From positions 21,967,501 to 22,031,500 of the forward strand of contig NC_046680.1 of the NCBI RefSeq assembly GCF_009870125.1: DNA of 64,000 nucleotides, in the 5' to 3' direction. The translations under genes were made by a program, and so were the position numbers. The notes below the pieces were generated by a model. It had not been told where the DNA came from. It saw only the letters and a list, made by a program, of their open reading frames with translations, and did no database searches. This document shows, one piece after another, positions 20,901-32,841 of the stretch; the first letter of the stretch is position 1; every line of letters starts with the position of its first letter. The stretch is from Drosophila pseudoobscura (Eukaryota > Arthropoda > Insecta > Diptera > Drosophilidae).

Positions 20901-23382
20901 TCACTTTGGCCTGTTTTATTTAATTTACCGCCGGTTATCGTTTACAAAACTTTTGTAGACCTCCGAATATCAACATTGAATAACCCCGAAAACTACCAGA
21001 AACTTGCATTTACTGAATAAAATTATATTATTAGGCAAACAGTTTTTGGCATCCACATCTACTTTAATTGAATGCCACACTAGACCCAACGGGAGCACCG
21101 TTCGAGCATCGCTTTTCGATTTGTTTTGATTGGGACGCGAAAAAACGATAACTATTCTTGAAATTTCATCAGAGCGAAGAGAAGAACAAAAATACGCCTC
21201 TTAATGTTTATTTAAAGAGTTCCTTCCATTCTGTTTTTCTTTTACCAAACAAAAAGTTCTGTGTTTATGGCACTTTTAAAATTATGAAAAATTAAAGGTT
21301 TAAAGTTTTTGCAGGCTTTTTTTAGGTTCTGCCTCAACATTCAGGAACCATTTATTAGTTTTCGACATGAAAAACTCATATAAAGGCGAACGGGGCGTGG
21401 CAGTGCGCCAATTTTGGTCACTTTGGTGCTCCATTTTCGCATGCCAGGCAGCAAAAAGAAACGAAAAAATTCCGAGTGCAAGGAAATTGTATGTAAATAT
21501 TTGCAACAAACATTATTTCATTGGCTGGTCCTTAAATTTATTATGCCTACGATATTGGGAGCAAAAATTACAGTCCTGGGAAGAACTGCATTTGACGGCA
21601 GTTCCATTTGTGCACATTTCCGAATAACAGTTATGAAAAATTGTACAAATTCTTGAAATATTTGTTATCGTTGTATTTGCTTTAAGGGCTTCCTTTTTTA
21701 TTTATTTTTTAATGGTAATTAACGCTTGTTGGCAAAAGCATTTTTCCTCTCTTTTTCAGAGTGGGGCCTCATAAATTATGATGTAAAAGTGGAAAAGGGA
21801 AATAGAAGGAGAGTTGGAGAGTTGGATGCTGCCCCGTTTGCTGCTCTTTGGCTCTTTGGCGCTCTGCCTGCGGTTTCCGTGGGAGGTGCCGCTTCATTTG
21901 CCTGCTTTCCTTGGCCCTTCGGTCCATGGGGCCTTGGGTCCTTGGGTCCCGGACTTGGCTGTGGTCCTCGCACTTAGCCAAAGTCAATGCGCGTAAAAAA
22001 TCACCCGCCCTACTGTTCGCCTCCTTCGTTTGTTTATCTCTTTTTTATACACTTTTCGAATGTCTATTGGGTTCCGGTTTCTATTTTGCTGGCTTTGCTA
22101 TTTCATTCTCCCATTCTCTCTTTCTCTCTATCTCTCTTTCGGCTTGGTCTGTTTGTTTGTTTTTTTTTAATGACTGGCAAGGAGCTTAAAGCCCATTATC
22201 CTTATTTATGCCTGCGTAATTGGCTCCTAGAAAGCTGTTGTTGTTGATTTTTATTGGCGCGTGATTTCTTGTAATTTGTTGTAATTTTGTCAACGTTTTG
22301 CTTTTGTTTCGCTTTGGCTTCGTTTTTGTTTCGCCTTCGCTTCCTTTCGTGTTGCGGATAAATCGCTATCTCGAGGATAGCCCGGATCCGTGCCTTATCT
22401 GCAGCTGCAGCCTACACACTTACCTTCTTGCTGGAGTGCTGGTAGTAGCGCCGCGGATGCAGCGCACACATGTAGCGGTCGACGGCCATGCAGACGAGTA
22501 TCACGGCGCTCTGCTGCGAGAGCGCCCCGCGCAGCAGGGCCTAAGGGAAGCGAAGAGGCGAGAGGTTAGATGGTTTTCAATTTTATAATGCAAAATATTT
22601 ATAGTACATAGAAATTTATAGTACGTTGTTCCCTTTCGCATTCGCAAGTACCGCCGAAAAACTGATGAAAATACTTGCACTGGAATTTGCTCATCCTTTC
22701 AGATACCCGCACCATACTTCTGTATGATTTGTATTGATTGTATTAACCATAACGCCAAAAGCCATACGCTTGCACGCACAAATCGCATCCCTAATTGCCT
22801 GTATCTGTGTCCTTTAATTACCCATCACAGGACATTGTGTGGCAGTGGGTTAGTTGGCCGCACTGGACGGCACATTATTGTATTGCCGACCATCTCCACC
22901 TGTTGTTGGACACTCGCTCACTCACTCACTCACTCACTCACTCACTCACTCACCTGTATCTGACAGAAGATCTCGCCATATGGCCAGCAGTGGAACAATG
23001 CCGGCATTAGCCCAAACGGTGTAATTAGCAGGCCAATTGTCAGGTCATTCAGTGCCAGAGAGGTGAGTAGATAACGTGGCTTAAATGGTACATAAACGGA
23101 TTATTTGGGGTTGCCACAGGCACAGGCACAGGATGGAGGGACATGGACATGGACCCTCACCTGTTGGTGAATGTAGGCGGCATAGCGACGGTTGTTTATG
23201 ACAAAAATGACTAGACAATTGGCACCGATGACGCCCAGTGTGAGGACCAGAATGAGGACCGCCTCGATGGTCTCCGCAATGCCGATGTGCGCGATGAAGT
23301 TGTGGCCCGAGTAGCGGGGATGCGAGCAGCTGGAGTTCTTCACGGCGGGTGCAACCAGTAGTGTGCCAGTCTTCAGATCCAT
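17641..23382 (-). CDS. CG13579: Orphan rhodopsin-family GPCR (amine-receptor-like)
   Basis: Eight coding exons encode 661 aa: 23382-23161, 23079-22954, 22540-22424, 20333-20261, 20179-19764, 19568-19437, 19275-19150 and 18414-17641. All junctions keep frame. Class A landmarks are N in GANCLV (TM1), LALND with D86 (TM2), C113 paired with C191, D137-R138-Y139, W165 (TM4), YFPTT (TM5) and NPFMY at 382-386 (TM7). Departures: position 3.32, Asp in amine receptors, is Arg120, and the TM6 CWxP motif reads MVTP. The third loop is His/Gln-rich and about 80 residues longer than minimal. The 257-aa tail has Gly-rich and 10-Gln runs. Intron 6 is GC-AG (AAG|GCAAGT). An acceptor (TTTTCAG) 7 bp before the ATG implies an upstream non-coding exon. 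The symbol is from memory of the 60D orphan receptor. Confidence 0.88.
19315..19373 (+). repeat. 59-nt hairpin in a receptor intron
   Basis: The arm at 19315-19334 (CGACAGACGTGGCGTATGCG) pairs with 19354-19373 around a 19-nt loop. As plus-strand RNA, 19 of 20 positions pair, two of them as G-U. As minus-strand (sense) RNA the two wobbles become A-C mismatches. Size and shape resemble a small pre-miRNA, in the intron between the TM6 and TM7 exons. Confidence 0.45.
20334..22423. other. Long intron 3 of the receptor
   Basis: About 2.1 kb between the TM3 and TM4 exons. It contains no coding sequence that I can support, only AT-rich DNA and short CTGA-rich tandem stretches near 20738-20765. Confidence 0.6.
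22917..22953. repeat. (CTCA)n microsatellite spanning a 5' splice site
   Basis: A 37-bp run of CTCA directly abuts the second coding exon of the minus-strand receptor. On the sense strand the exon ends CAG and the intron begins GTGAGTGAGTGAGTGAG. The microsatellite therefore is the splice donor and offers about nine successive GTGAGT sites at 4-bp steps. Confidence 0.9.
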
Positions 23383-26300
23383 CGCAAAGCTGAAAAGATG
23401 GATGAGAATGGCTGAAAAACTCTAGTCTGCAAAACTCTGAAAGGGGCTTAAATATTGCCTCGCGCTTAGTTCGTATTTGATTGCCTTTTCGGCCCCGAAA
23501 GGCACAAAAGCCAGCCGTCGAGCGGGCGTGCGACGAGCGATGCGCCTTCCGTATCCGTTCGCCGCGTCGTTGCGTTCCCTTTTTCCGCAGCGAGAAATGC
23601 AAAATGGCGACAATTTGTTACGCCATAATCAAGTCAAAGCATGTGAAAGCGACGCCGCACGCTGACAATTTATCAGACAGGGCGGAGTAGAGCAGAGCAG
23701 GACAGAGAATGGCGGATAGGATGCGGGCCCGGTCCTGCGGCCGGTTCTCGCATGACGTCGATGACATCTACACGAAACCGCAATGTTGTCACTCCAAAGA
23801 GCAGCCACAGCACTCGGTCTCTGCACCAGGAACAATGGCGAACAACGGCCCGGCCCGGCCCGGCCCGTCCCCCAATATGGCGGCACTTCCTTCCTGGCCC
23901 AAAAACAGCACACTGACATAATGAAACTTAACAGGATAATTGGATGAGTTTGAGAGATCCCTCGGGTTTCGTTTCGCTCCCTCCGTCTTTGTTTTAGTAC
24001 TCATTCGCGATAAATCAAAAGAAAACTCGCATCACCCATCCTCCCATTCTCCCTTGCTCCCTTCCTGCCTGCCTGCCTGACGGTCCATCTGTTTTGCCAG
24101 CCTGCCAGACGTTGATGTTGATGTCTCTCTCTCGATCTCCCTCTTTGGTGGTACGTATACGTATCTCTTTGCGGACCTCTGTATATCTGAATGGTTACGT
24201 CTTCGTCTCTGGACTGACACTGAGAAATGTTTCGGGGAAGAGCTTTAAAGAACAGCTTTCACTCTGTCGCTCTGTCGCTATTTGCATCATTTGTTTGTTG
24301 TCGCATTCCTTATTAAGTTTCGCCACGCATACGCATATACACGTCGCACAGTCTGCTTCTGCCATATCCCAGAGCTCCAAGGATATGGGCGGCGCGCCTT
24401 GATTTATAGTGCCTCGTCGGCCGTCTGTGGGTCGCCAGAGAGTCGGCCGAGAGTCGGCACAAATCACCGTATGATATATAACCGAACTGGAAAACATTAA
24501 GCCCCTTCGACTAGTGGATTTAGTACGCTAATGTGGCGGTGGGGGTGCGGGTGGGGGATGGCTCTGTCCCTCCCTCCCTGTCTCCCTGCGCTGTCTCCCT
24601 GCGCTGTCCGAGAGATTGTCCTATCCGCACTATTAAGTTATCTGTGGCTCATAACTTAACCCCAGCCTTGGCCTCAGCTTCAGCTTCAGGTTTTTCCATT
24701 ATCAAAGCGGTGATAAATCTTCAATTTAGTCCGAATCAATTAGGAATTTGGAACTGGCTGAGGTAGCAGTTCTCCCATCGAAACAGGACACTATGTGTGT
24801 GTGTGTGTGGGAAAACCAATTTAAATTTTCAGAGTAATGAAAATGGGGACATTCGCTTAATTCCTCGTATTGTTAAGTCTGGCGTAATCGAAGAGTTGCA
24901 ACTGCAACCCGAAACCGAAGCACACACACGGAAATAGAGGAGAAGTCCTTTCCAGCTGCTGCGCTGATGGGGAAAAAGGAAACCGAATCCAGGACTCAAA
25001 TGCCAGACCGCGTAATTGTTTTAAAATTCACAGCGAAAATGGCAATGAAACGCGGAGGAAGCGCTAACGGCGCCATTATCATCGTAAAAACCCAATGGAA
25101 ACCCATCGATGGGTCACGTGGCAAATGCCATTAAAATAAACGAAATTTCCATACGAAATTTGAGGACAGTGCAGCAACAGCAGCAGTGGCAGTGGCAGTG
25201 GGAGTGGCAGTGGCAGCAGTGGTTACAATGTTTCATAGAAGAGACGGAGAATCGACAAAAGACAAATGCAGAATAAATAATTTAGTTGCCGGATTAGAGA
25301 GCCGCAATCCGCTTTTGAATTTACACTCAAGTTACTTCCATTAGTGGCGTTGAACGGCAGAGCTATTGCATATCATTAGGAGCCGCAGCAACATCACCAG
25401 CAGCAGCCGCAGTTGCTGATGCTGATGCAGTAGACACGCCATGCCATGCCACGCCACCTCACACCACCCAGCGTGCCGCCCACACAGCGCCCACAGGAGC
25501 TCTCGTTGCCTGGCATAATCCGGGCTTTAAGTTATAGCAGTAACTTGGCACGGGCTCTGGCACCAGCGGATGACAACTCGCTGCGCTTTAGCCGCTTTAT
25601 TGTTGCCTGCCAAATGATAAAGAAATAAAAGTCCTACCTCCTGCGCATAGGAGTGGACTGCAAGGACTTGTTCCCCTGCCCGAATTTCGGCTGCGCATAA
25701 AAAACAATGGCCACCAGGAGCCACCGGAGCAGGAACACGGCACGGACGCACACTGCAGCATGTGGGACAGGAAGGAAGGACACCGATTCGGAATTCACCC
25801 AAAGGATGTGTGTGTGGGTGTGTGTTTGGGGGTCCTCTATGCGTGCGTGTTAATGCACAAAACCCCCCGAAAGGAGGCAACTCCTGCCTGACGATGCATT
25901 TCATTTCATGCACATTTACACGCAGCTCCTGCAGAAGGACCATATAAGGTTGCTGCTCCTGTTTTGTCCTTAAGCCAACGCTGACAGGCCACAATGTGCG
26001 TGTGGCACAGAGTGTGTGTTTCAGATGCAAATTTGCTGGCAAGGAGCTGCTTTTTTGCAGCATGCAACCAGCTCTCTGGCTTATTTATAAGATTTGCCCG
26101 CCGGCAGCACACTTCGCACATGGGTCAAAGCTGATTCCGTTTGACAAAACGCCCAAGTCGGGGACGGGGCCAGAGACAGAGACAGAGCCAGGAACAGAGC
26201 CAGGAACAGAGCACGAGCCACACCCGTTGACTGATTGCCCTGGTTTGTTGGGGCATGGCAAGTGCTTAGAGCGAATTTGTGGTCGAGTGCAGAGTCTGCA

Positions 26301-27558
26301 GGATCCAGAGACCATCCAGCATGCAGCATCCATGCAGCAGCCAAGGATGAAGCGCATTCAGCCGAAGAATGAAAGGCAATGGCGTAAATCGACTAGTTAT
26401 TGCCACAGATTGCCTTGGTTGGGTTGTTCGGGGTTAATTAACTTCGTTGAAAGGCAGTGCCACCAGGCCTCGCAACACAAGCAGCAGATGCGCTAATTGA
26501 TGTCCTCCTGCCACTGATCCTGTCACTGAAAAGTGGAAATTTATTCAAGGCCAACCTGTCGCACACGAAATACGAAATACGAAATGCGAAATGAATTTTC
26601 CCCAGAAGTTGTCGTTTCACGTGTCAACAGTGGCTGCCAGAAGTGTGTGTTTACTTTTGAATAATAAGCATTTAATTTCTGAAGACAGCTTGCCTTGGCA
26701 GATGGTTGATACTTCAACGATAAATATCTGACATTCCGCCCTTGGAATTCCAATTAAAACTCACTTCATTTGCTCAAGTGTGTGTTAATTATTATTACTT
26801 AAATACATTGCACAAATATGTGCATTGTATTATCTGCACAGGCTCCTTAGGCCAACGAAAGCACTTCCTTTGGCCTCCTGCCACGCGTTTTGCTCATACG
26901 AAAAGCTTTCATTTAATATTCCCCCTCAATTACAACGTACGAGTACAGCGAGCTGTACGTGAAAACTTTTGACAAGCAGCTCCTTTGTGCTGCAGTCGAT
27001 GCAAATTAACCAACATTATGTCTGCATAATGGCAGTACGTGCCCTTAGACCTCCCCCCTCCCCCTCCCCCCTTCCACCTTTTGCACTGCCTTGGCGCGGG
27101 GCGGCACATAAATCAGGCTTAATATGAATTATTGATTCAGATTCAATATAATCCAAATATAGTAATGCAGATTAAAAGAATTTGAATGGGAGCTCAAGCC
27201 TCCGCTCCAGACACTCGCCCACCCACCCACTAGGCATGCCAAGGGAAGCACGCCTCCGCAGGCATGTGTGGATATAGGCCTCCACCATTCACACACACAC
27301 AAAGAACACATAAATGGGGGGCGGGAGCTGGGCTTAAAAGTTGTTTAACCCCGAAAACGGTGCAAACGGAATTTAATAAATACGTGCACGGCATTTGTGA
27401 TTCTGTTTCGCTCGCTAAAAGCTGCTAAAAACAAAAAAATAAACGAACAACTTTCCAAAATAATCGCCCGCTTGGCTGCAATTAAAGAGCTTCCCGCCGC
27501 AGCCATAAACCGAATCCCCAAAGGATCCCCTTTCTCCGCTCTCCCTTTCAGCTTGTGC

Positions 27559-27580
27559 GTGTGTGTGTGTGTGTGTGTGT
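27559..27580. repeat. (GT)n microsatellite
   Basis: A pure GT run of about 11 repeats in gene-free DNA. Confidence 0.9.
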
Positions 27581-27733
27581 TTGGAGGAACTTTTCCGTTT
27601 GCCATATGCGTTATCACGTACACATAAAAATGGCGTAAATGTTTTCGAAAGTTGCATCAAACTTGCTATGAAGTATGCGCCATACACACCGAAATCGCAT
27701 GAAATCAGCAGACAATGGACCATGGAACCCATT

Positions 27734-27762
27734 CCCCCCTCCCCCCCCTCCCCCCCTCCCCG
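27734..27762 (-). repeat. C-run tract, G-quadruplex candidate
   Basis: Four runs of five or more C separated by single T residues. The minus strand has four G-runs with one-base loops, the most favourable pattern for a G-quadruplex. It is not near a recognised exon. Confidence 0.6.
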
Positions 27763-28380
27763 ATCACCCATCACCCAGCCCCCTGCCCACAAACAGAAGA
27801 CAGCCATAGGATGTGCAGGGCACGTTTAAAAGTCAAAAGAAATTAGAGGCAACAGTTGAAGGTTTCTTGGAAGAGAATGGATGAAGCAAATTTAGAAGAA
27901 ATGTGATAGGAATACTGCAAACATTGAAAAAGGGTATATGGAGAGAGCAACGAGACTGCAGGCCTTTCCATTCTTCTCCCCCTACTCTCTAACTATGTAA
28001 GTCCAGACTTTTCCTTAGATCTCATTTCCATTACATTATTAATCTGGTTCTTTGCTGCGACAGAGAAATCCTTGTCTTTGAGCCGCATGGGTGGGGATGG
28101 GTGGGGTTACACATGTTACGTTTTCAAGTACGAAACAAGAGGAGCTTCCTCTGATGGTCTACTTTTCCAGGCTCCCTCCCTCCTGCTGTGGTTTGTCTGC
28201 CTTTGGCGGCAGGTGCATGCCACATGCTGCATGGTGCATGCGAAGGCGGCTGCAGAGGCTGAGTTGGACCGTGTTGTGTAGTCGGTGCATGTAATTATAG
28301 TAAGCCTTTTGGCGTTTTTCGATTCGAGACTTTGAAGTTCCTGTTTGACGAAAGACCAAAAGAGATTATGGCCAACGAGG

Positions 28381-28410
28381 GATGGGGATGGGGATGGGGA
28401 TGGCGATGGG
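28381..28410. repeat. (GGGGAT)n short tandem repeat
   Basis: Four to five copies of a hexamer GATGGG, ending with one diverged copy (GGCGAT). Confidence 0.85.
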
Positions 28411-31027
28411 TATTGTTAATTAGTGCTCAATCGGAAGGTGTTTGCCATTCAACTTGACTGCGGGGCCGCGGATATTAATGCAAAGAGACTGGCACCCGGA
28501 GCGAGTTCTCATTAATTATGTGGATTGATGTACGGATGGCCCCGCACCTCCTACTACTACTGCTACTACTCCCACTCATGAGGATCATGCGGATTATGCC
28601 GTAGGGGTCCTAATGATGCCTGATTGGATGCGTCCTCTTAGACACACTTGGCTGTAATCACGACATCCAGCGCCGATGCACAGACTTTAAGTCGGAGGCT
28701 CAAGGAGCTTGTGTAATTGATGTTTAATTGGAAAGTAATTAAAATTAATAATTCATTAAATGTGAGTGGAAAATACCAGCTGGCTTTTGTTGCCTGGAAC
28801 AATGGAGGTCTTTCCGCGCTTTCCCCAGAAACAATGGACATAGTTCCATGAAACCGAGTCGAACAATGCATCGTCGCATACGCCATATTTTCCCTGGTGC
28901 CGATATAAATATTTGTTTTAATTACTTTTGGCATTGCAAAGGAGTTAAAAGAACGAAATATTGCGGTCACCGTGACTGCGACTGGGTAGGACACTGTTTC
29001 TTCGCTTCATTTGATTCCCAGATCCAATGTGTGGCAATCAGTGTCCCATATGTATGTATGTATATGTTTTTCTCTTCCTTAAACGACTCCCCATTTGTAA
29101 CTTTTGGCAGCAGTTTTAATCATAGCCGCTATGGAACTAATTAAGGGCAACACATGTTGAACGAGCGGGCATGTTGATGAATGCCCCAAAATGAGCCAAC
29201 CGGGCAGACCATTACTCATCTGAATGTGCTGAATGGACATGATTCCGTCCGACTGTACGAGTATGAAGGCAGTTTGCAACTCACTTAACAGATCATTTAT
29301 GAGACCTGCCTGACAATTTTAATGTCAGCTGCGTTTTCAGCGAATTAAAAGTTTAACAAAAATTTGTATTTGCTATTTCGTTTCTCGTTTTTGGTGGTTT
29401 TACCATAGACACAGATAAGCTGGGAGGCATACCAATGACAGACCTGGAATCCGCTTTGCAACCAATTTTAATTCCATCCTAATGAGCCCACACAAAGGAG
29501 TGGCATCAATGAGTCTCATGTTTTCCTATCGAATTGCGTTTTCCCCATTTGCCAACAGCCATTTTGATAATGCTCGAGTGTCTGTCGTCTATGAAAACAG
29601 CCGCAGGACTGTGCCACTCGTACGATATGCAATTTCACGTCTCATCTCGCGCCAGACGTGGACGGGAGACAGCTGCCTGATGCGATGCAGACATCTGCGA
29701 AGGCGTATCTGTATCTGCATTTCAATTAGGCCTTAGGGCTCGTCTGATGCCTGATGCCTGATCCCCGATCCCTGATCCCTGTTCCCTGTTTCTGTATGCT
29801 CCCGCAGTTGACTTCAAGCCGATGCGCTGCGCGGCCACTCACAGTCCGTTGGAGTATTCGTTTTTTCATTATTAATAACACTCGAATATTCATTAAAAGT
29901 CAACAATTTGCAGTATTCCGCATGCGTGTTCTGCGATGGGCTCGGATTAAAGCGAATCGAATAAATTAAATGTCAGCATGTGCTCTCTCGGCGCCCTCGT
30001 TGCCGTTTTGGTCACTTAATCACGTTATTGGCGCTTTAAGAGCGCTGCCAGAATGTCCTCCGGGCACTCCACTGAACCGTAATGGACGTGAATCGAACAG
30101 TCTCAGTAATCCGAACAGATCTGATAGCCAAGTCCTGTCGATACCCTGCACTGGCGTCGCACTGGTTGCATTCGTGTAATTGTAGCTTTTGGCGGACTGA
30201 ATGGCCATTGAAAGCTACAATTGACAGCCGAATAGAGCCCATTGTTTGGTATTTATTTTTGAAAAGAACCCCATATTTGGTGAACGGATTTTGTGAAGGA
30301 AAATGCATAAATATTTGCGCCTCATTAAATACTGAAATGGCCCAACAAAGGCCAACAAACACATGTTACTCCCGACCAAATGTATGTGTGGCTGGGCGGA
30401 TGTGAGGATGTGTGGATGTGTACTATATAAAGCATAAAGCCGCGAAACAAATGCCTTTTGCTGAAAGCCAAACGCCCCCGAAAGCAGTGTTGGTACTAGC
30501 GACGGGGCAAACACAAAACAAACACAAATACTAATACAAATACAAATACTTTGTGTTCTTCTGCAATTTCCTGTCTCGCCCCAGGGGTCCCATGTGCCAC
30601 AGTATACGAGTATTGTTTGCATTTTGCCACAATAAATGAATGATGGCAACACGTCGCGGGCCGTGCGATATTTAATTGCCATTGTCGTTTAATTTTTGTT
30701 GCTGAAATATTCCGTGGCTCAAGTACATGGCACAGAGTGCCATCCTCTCATCAAAGGGCGCCTAATGCAGCAATCCACAGTCAATGGATATACGGCTGGG
30801 CGGGTGCATTGACGGAAAACCCAGCAAACCACTATCCACTGTGCGCACAATGAATGCCCCCTGATCCGAATTTGGCCAAAACGTATTTGCAAATGCGGCC
30901 AATACTTGATTTGTTTGCTTTTCCCTTTCAGTTTCCATTTGAAACGAGCTTCGACCGTGTAATCGCCAACCGTTTAATCGTCTTTTTGTCCATGTGGGGG
31001 TATATGTACAGTGATAATAACAAGGCC

Positions 31028-31064
31028 CACGCACACGCACACGCACACACACACACACACACAC
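31028..31064. repeat. (CA)n microsatellite
   Basis: A CACG/CACA run just beyond the stop codon of the roadblock gene. It may lie in or just past its 3' UTR. Confidence 0.9.
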
Positions 31065-31079
31065 TATTTAAGAGTATTA

Positions 31080-31503
31080 TCAATTAGATTTGAATGAGCT
31101 TTTCCTTTTGATGCGTTGTATGACAATCAAAATGAAGTCCTTGCCGAGTGTGATGTTCACCTCGCCCCCATCGGCGCGGAGGCGCAAGAATGTCATGTCG
31201 TTGGAGGGGTTCAGGTCCCGCACCACATTGTGTCCCATCGTCACCAGTGGCTTCAGATTGGAGACATACATGTAGGTGCGCCGCGGACTGACAGTCGAGC
31301 GCAGTGTATGGCCATTGGCATCCATGATGATGATCTCGCGCGCCCCCCGTTTGGCGAAATGGGTGATGAAGGCATCGCCATCGTAGGATCTCTCGACACT
31401 ATATGAAGATACGGCTGTAGTGCGGCTATTATTTGGTGTGTGGCATGTGCGGTACTCACTGGGCGTCTGGGTGTTCCGTGTGTACTTTTCTTTCTTCAGT
31501 CAT
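31080..31503 (-). CDS. Roadblock/LC7-type dynein light chain
   Basis: Exons 31503-31460 and 31398-31080 encode 120 aa. The intron is 61 bp with donor CCA|GTGAGT and acceptor ATATAG, and the other in-range acceptors break the frame. The core fits the roadblock fold: a helix, EIIIMDANGHTLRSTV matching the first strand pair, VVRDLNPSNDMTFLRLR and KDFILIVIQ. These last motifs are near-identical to the ubiquitous Robl protein. Roadblock dimers bind dynein intermediate chains in cytoplasmic and axonemal dynein. The first ~18 residues and the basic Lys/Arg/Ser tail after IVIQ are unlike Robl. Drosophila has several testis-biased roadblock paralogues. Orthology to CG16837 is a guess from location. 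The gene lies 94 bp downstream of the LRR gene's poly(A) signal. Confidence 0.88.
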
Positions 31504-31596
31504 TTTTCTGGTGTGACTTTTGCCTACGGAAACTACTTTTCAATGACTTGTGGAGAGGTCTATCCCCAGGGGTACTGTGTTCGTTTGTTCTGATCT

Positions 31597-31602
31597 TTTA
31601 TT
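31597..31602 (-). terminator. Poly(A) signal of the LRR gene
   Basis: AATAAA on the minus strand lies 31 bp after the LRR stop codon and 94 bp before the roadblock ATG. The two genes are therefore tightly packed head to tail but have a separate 3' end signal. Confidence 0.5.
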
Positions 31603-31632
31603 TACTAACAACAACATATAATTTGAATGGAA

Positions 31633-32361
31633 CTACTGTGGAACGGGGATGCGAGTGCGGAGGAACGCCAGGATGGCGTTCGTTCCGGCGCTCAGAATTT
31701 GATGACGCGGCTGTCGGAGCGGATTACCCATCAGATACAGCTCACGAATGTTCTGCAGGTTGCCCAGGATGGGCGGCACTTGGCGAATATCATTGTTGCT
31801 CAGATCCAGTACCTGGAGATTCTTTAGGGCACCCAGTCCCGCCTCGCTGGCATCGATGTCCTTGATGTGATTATCGTGGGCCAAGAGGGTCTCCAGGCTC
31901 TGCAGATCGCCGATACAGCGCGGCAGACGCTCGAACCGATTGAAGGAGATGTCCAGCGTGCAGAGCATCTGCAGGCCCCCAAACTCCATGGGCAGATCGC
32001 GCAGCAAGTTGCAGGGGACCTTGAAGTGGGCCAACTTCGAGAACTGCGACATGCTGGTGGGTATGTACGAGATCTGATTCTTGGTCAGATCCAGCTGGGT
32101 GAGCAGCTCGCTCAGCATGTTGAGATCCTTGGGCACCTCGCCCAGCCTGTTGTCCTTTAGCTGCACGACGTTCACCTCCTCCTGGCGCGCCTCCTCGAAC
32201 ACCTCCATGGGGATCTCGGTGATCTGACTCTTGTAGATGCTCAGCACCCGTGTGCCGCGCATGTCGTACTTGTCTGGAAACGGCGATCTATTCTTCTCGT
32301 CCCCGCCGCCTCCACTCTTGCGTTGCTGCACCCGAGGGCTGTTCAATCCGTCGGCGGGCAT
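31633..32361 (-). CDS. Leucine-rich repeat protein (LRRC40-like C-terminal half)
   Basis: A single-exon gene of 242 aa. After a polar N-terminus (Ser/Gly/Arg, about 30 residues) come roughly eight LRRs of about 23 residues. Examples are LTQLDLTKNQISYIPTSM, LCTLDISFNRFERLPRCI and LQVLDLSNNDIRQVPPIL, of the plant-specific/Ras-suppressor type. The C-terminal cap ...LRQPRHQIL..GTNAILAFLRTRIP resembles the end of LRRC40, which is about 600 aa. This gene therefore matches only the last third to half of that family. LRR proteins of this type serve as protein-binding scaffolds; no partner can be named. The 60D gene CG3494 is a possible orthologue, from memory only. Confidence 0.85.
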   Translation of the reverse strand: MPADGLNSPRVQQRKSGGGGDEKNRSPFPDKYDMRGTRVLSIYKSQITEIPMEVFEEARQEEVNVVQLKDNRLGEVPKDLNMLSELLTQLDLTKNQISYIPTSMSQFSKLAHFKVPCNLLRDLPMEFGGLQMLCTLDISFNRFERLPRCIGDLQSLETLLAHDNHIKDIDASEAGLGALKNLQVLDLSNNDIRQVPPILGNLQNIRELYLMGNPLRQPRHQILSAGTNAILAFLRTRIPVPQ

Positions 32362-32788
32362 CTCCTACAATCAATCAACTGTTGGGAAAGCCGACTGTAA
32401 GGTCAGATTCGTCTCGGGATGCCCCGCAGTACTCACAAGTTCAACGGGGAAGGAATTTAAGCTACGGCACAAAAGTTGTATATTTTGTAAATATCCCTCT
32501 ACACAGCACGGAGTAAGAGTAAAGACTGAAACACTCATAGGTGAAGCTGTTTTAGAGACAGTAAGAGTGACAGAATTCTCAGAGAGAACCGAGTCGGTTT
32601 CGAGTCATAAATTGACTCATGTGCGGAGTGTAAAAGATGCTTTTTCCGAGAGCTATAGGAGTTAAGCTTCAAAGATCTGTCTGCAGAACATACTCTACAC
32701 AGCTAGTGCATTCGCTGTGAGCCGACATATGTATGCAGATTACTCGTATTTGATATTTGTTTTTATTTTGGGAAAATTTACATTATGT
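32362..32788. other. Spacer between LRR and cyclophilin genes
   Basis: About 430 bp of AT-rich DNA. It should include the promoter and 5' leader of the LRR gene. No further coding sequence is seen. Confidence 0.5.
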
Positions 32789-32794
32789 TTTATT
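32789..32794 (-). terminator. Poly(A) signal of the cyclophilin-like gene
   Basis: AATAAA on the minus strand, 48 bp beyond the stop codon of the cyclophilin-like gene. Confidence 0.45.
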
Positions 32795-32841
32795 GAATTT
32801 GACGATGCATCCTATAATTTTACACTCGAACGACCAATGAT

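Larger units (their letters stand above)
23383..31079. other. 7.7-kb gene-free region
   Basis: No gene is supported on either strand. The DNA has fly non-coding composition with many simple repeats: GGCCC repeats at about 23846-23865, a CAGAGCCAGGAA doublet at about 26183-26210, GT at 27559, a C-rich tract at 27734 and GGGGAT at 28381. If the receptor's first exon lies farther upstream, all of this is intron 1. Confidence 0.5.
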
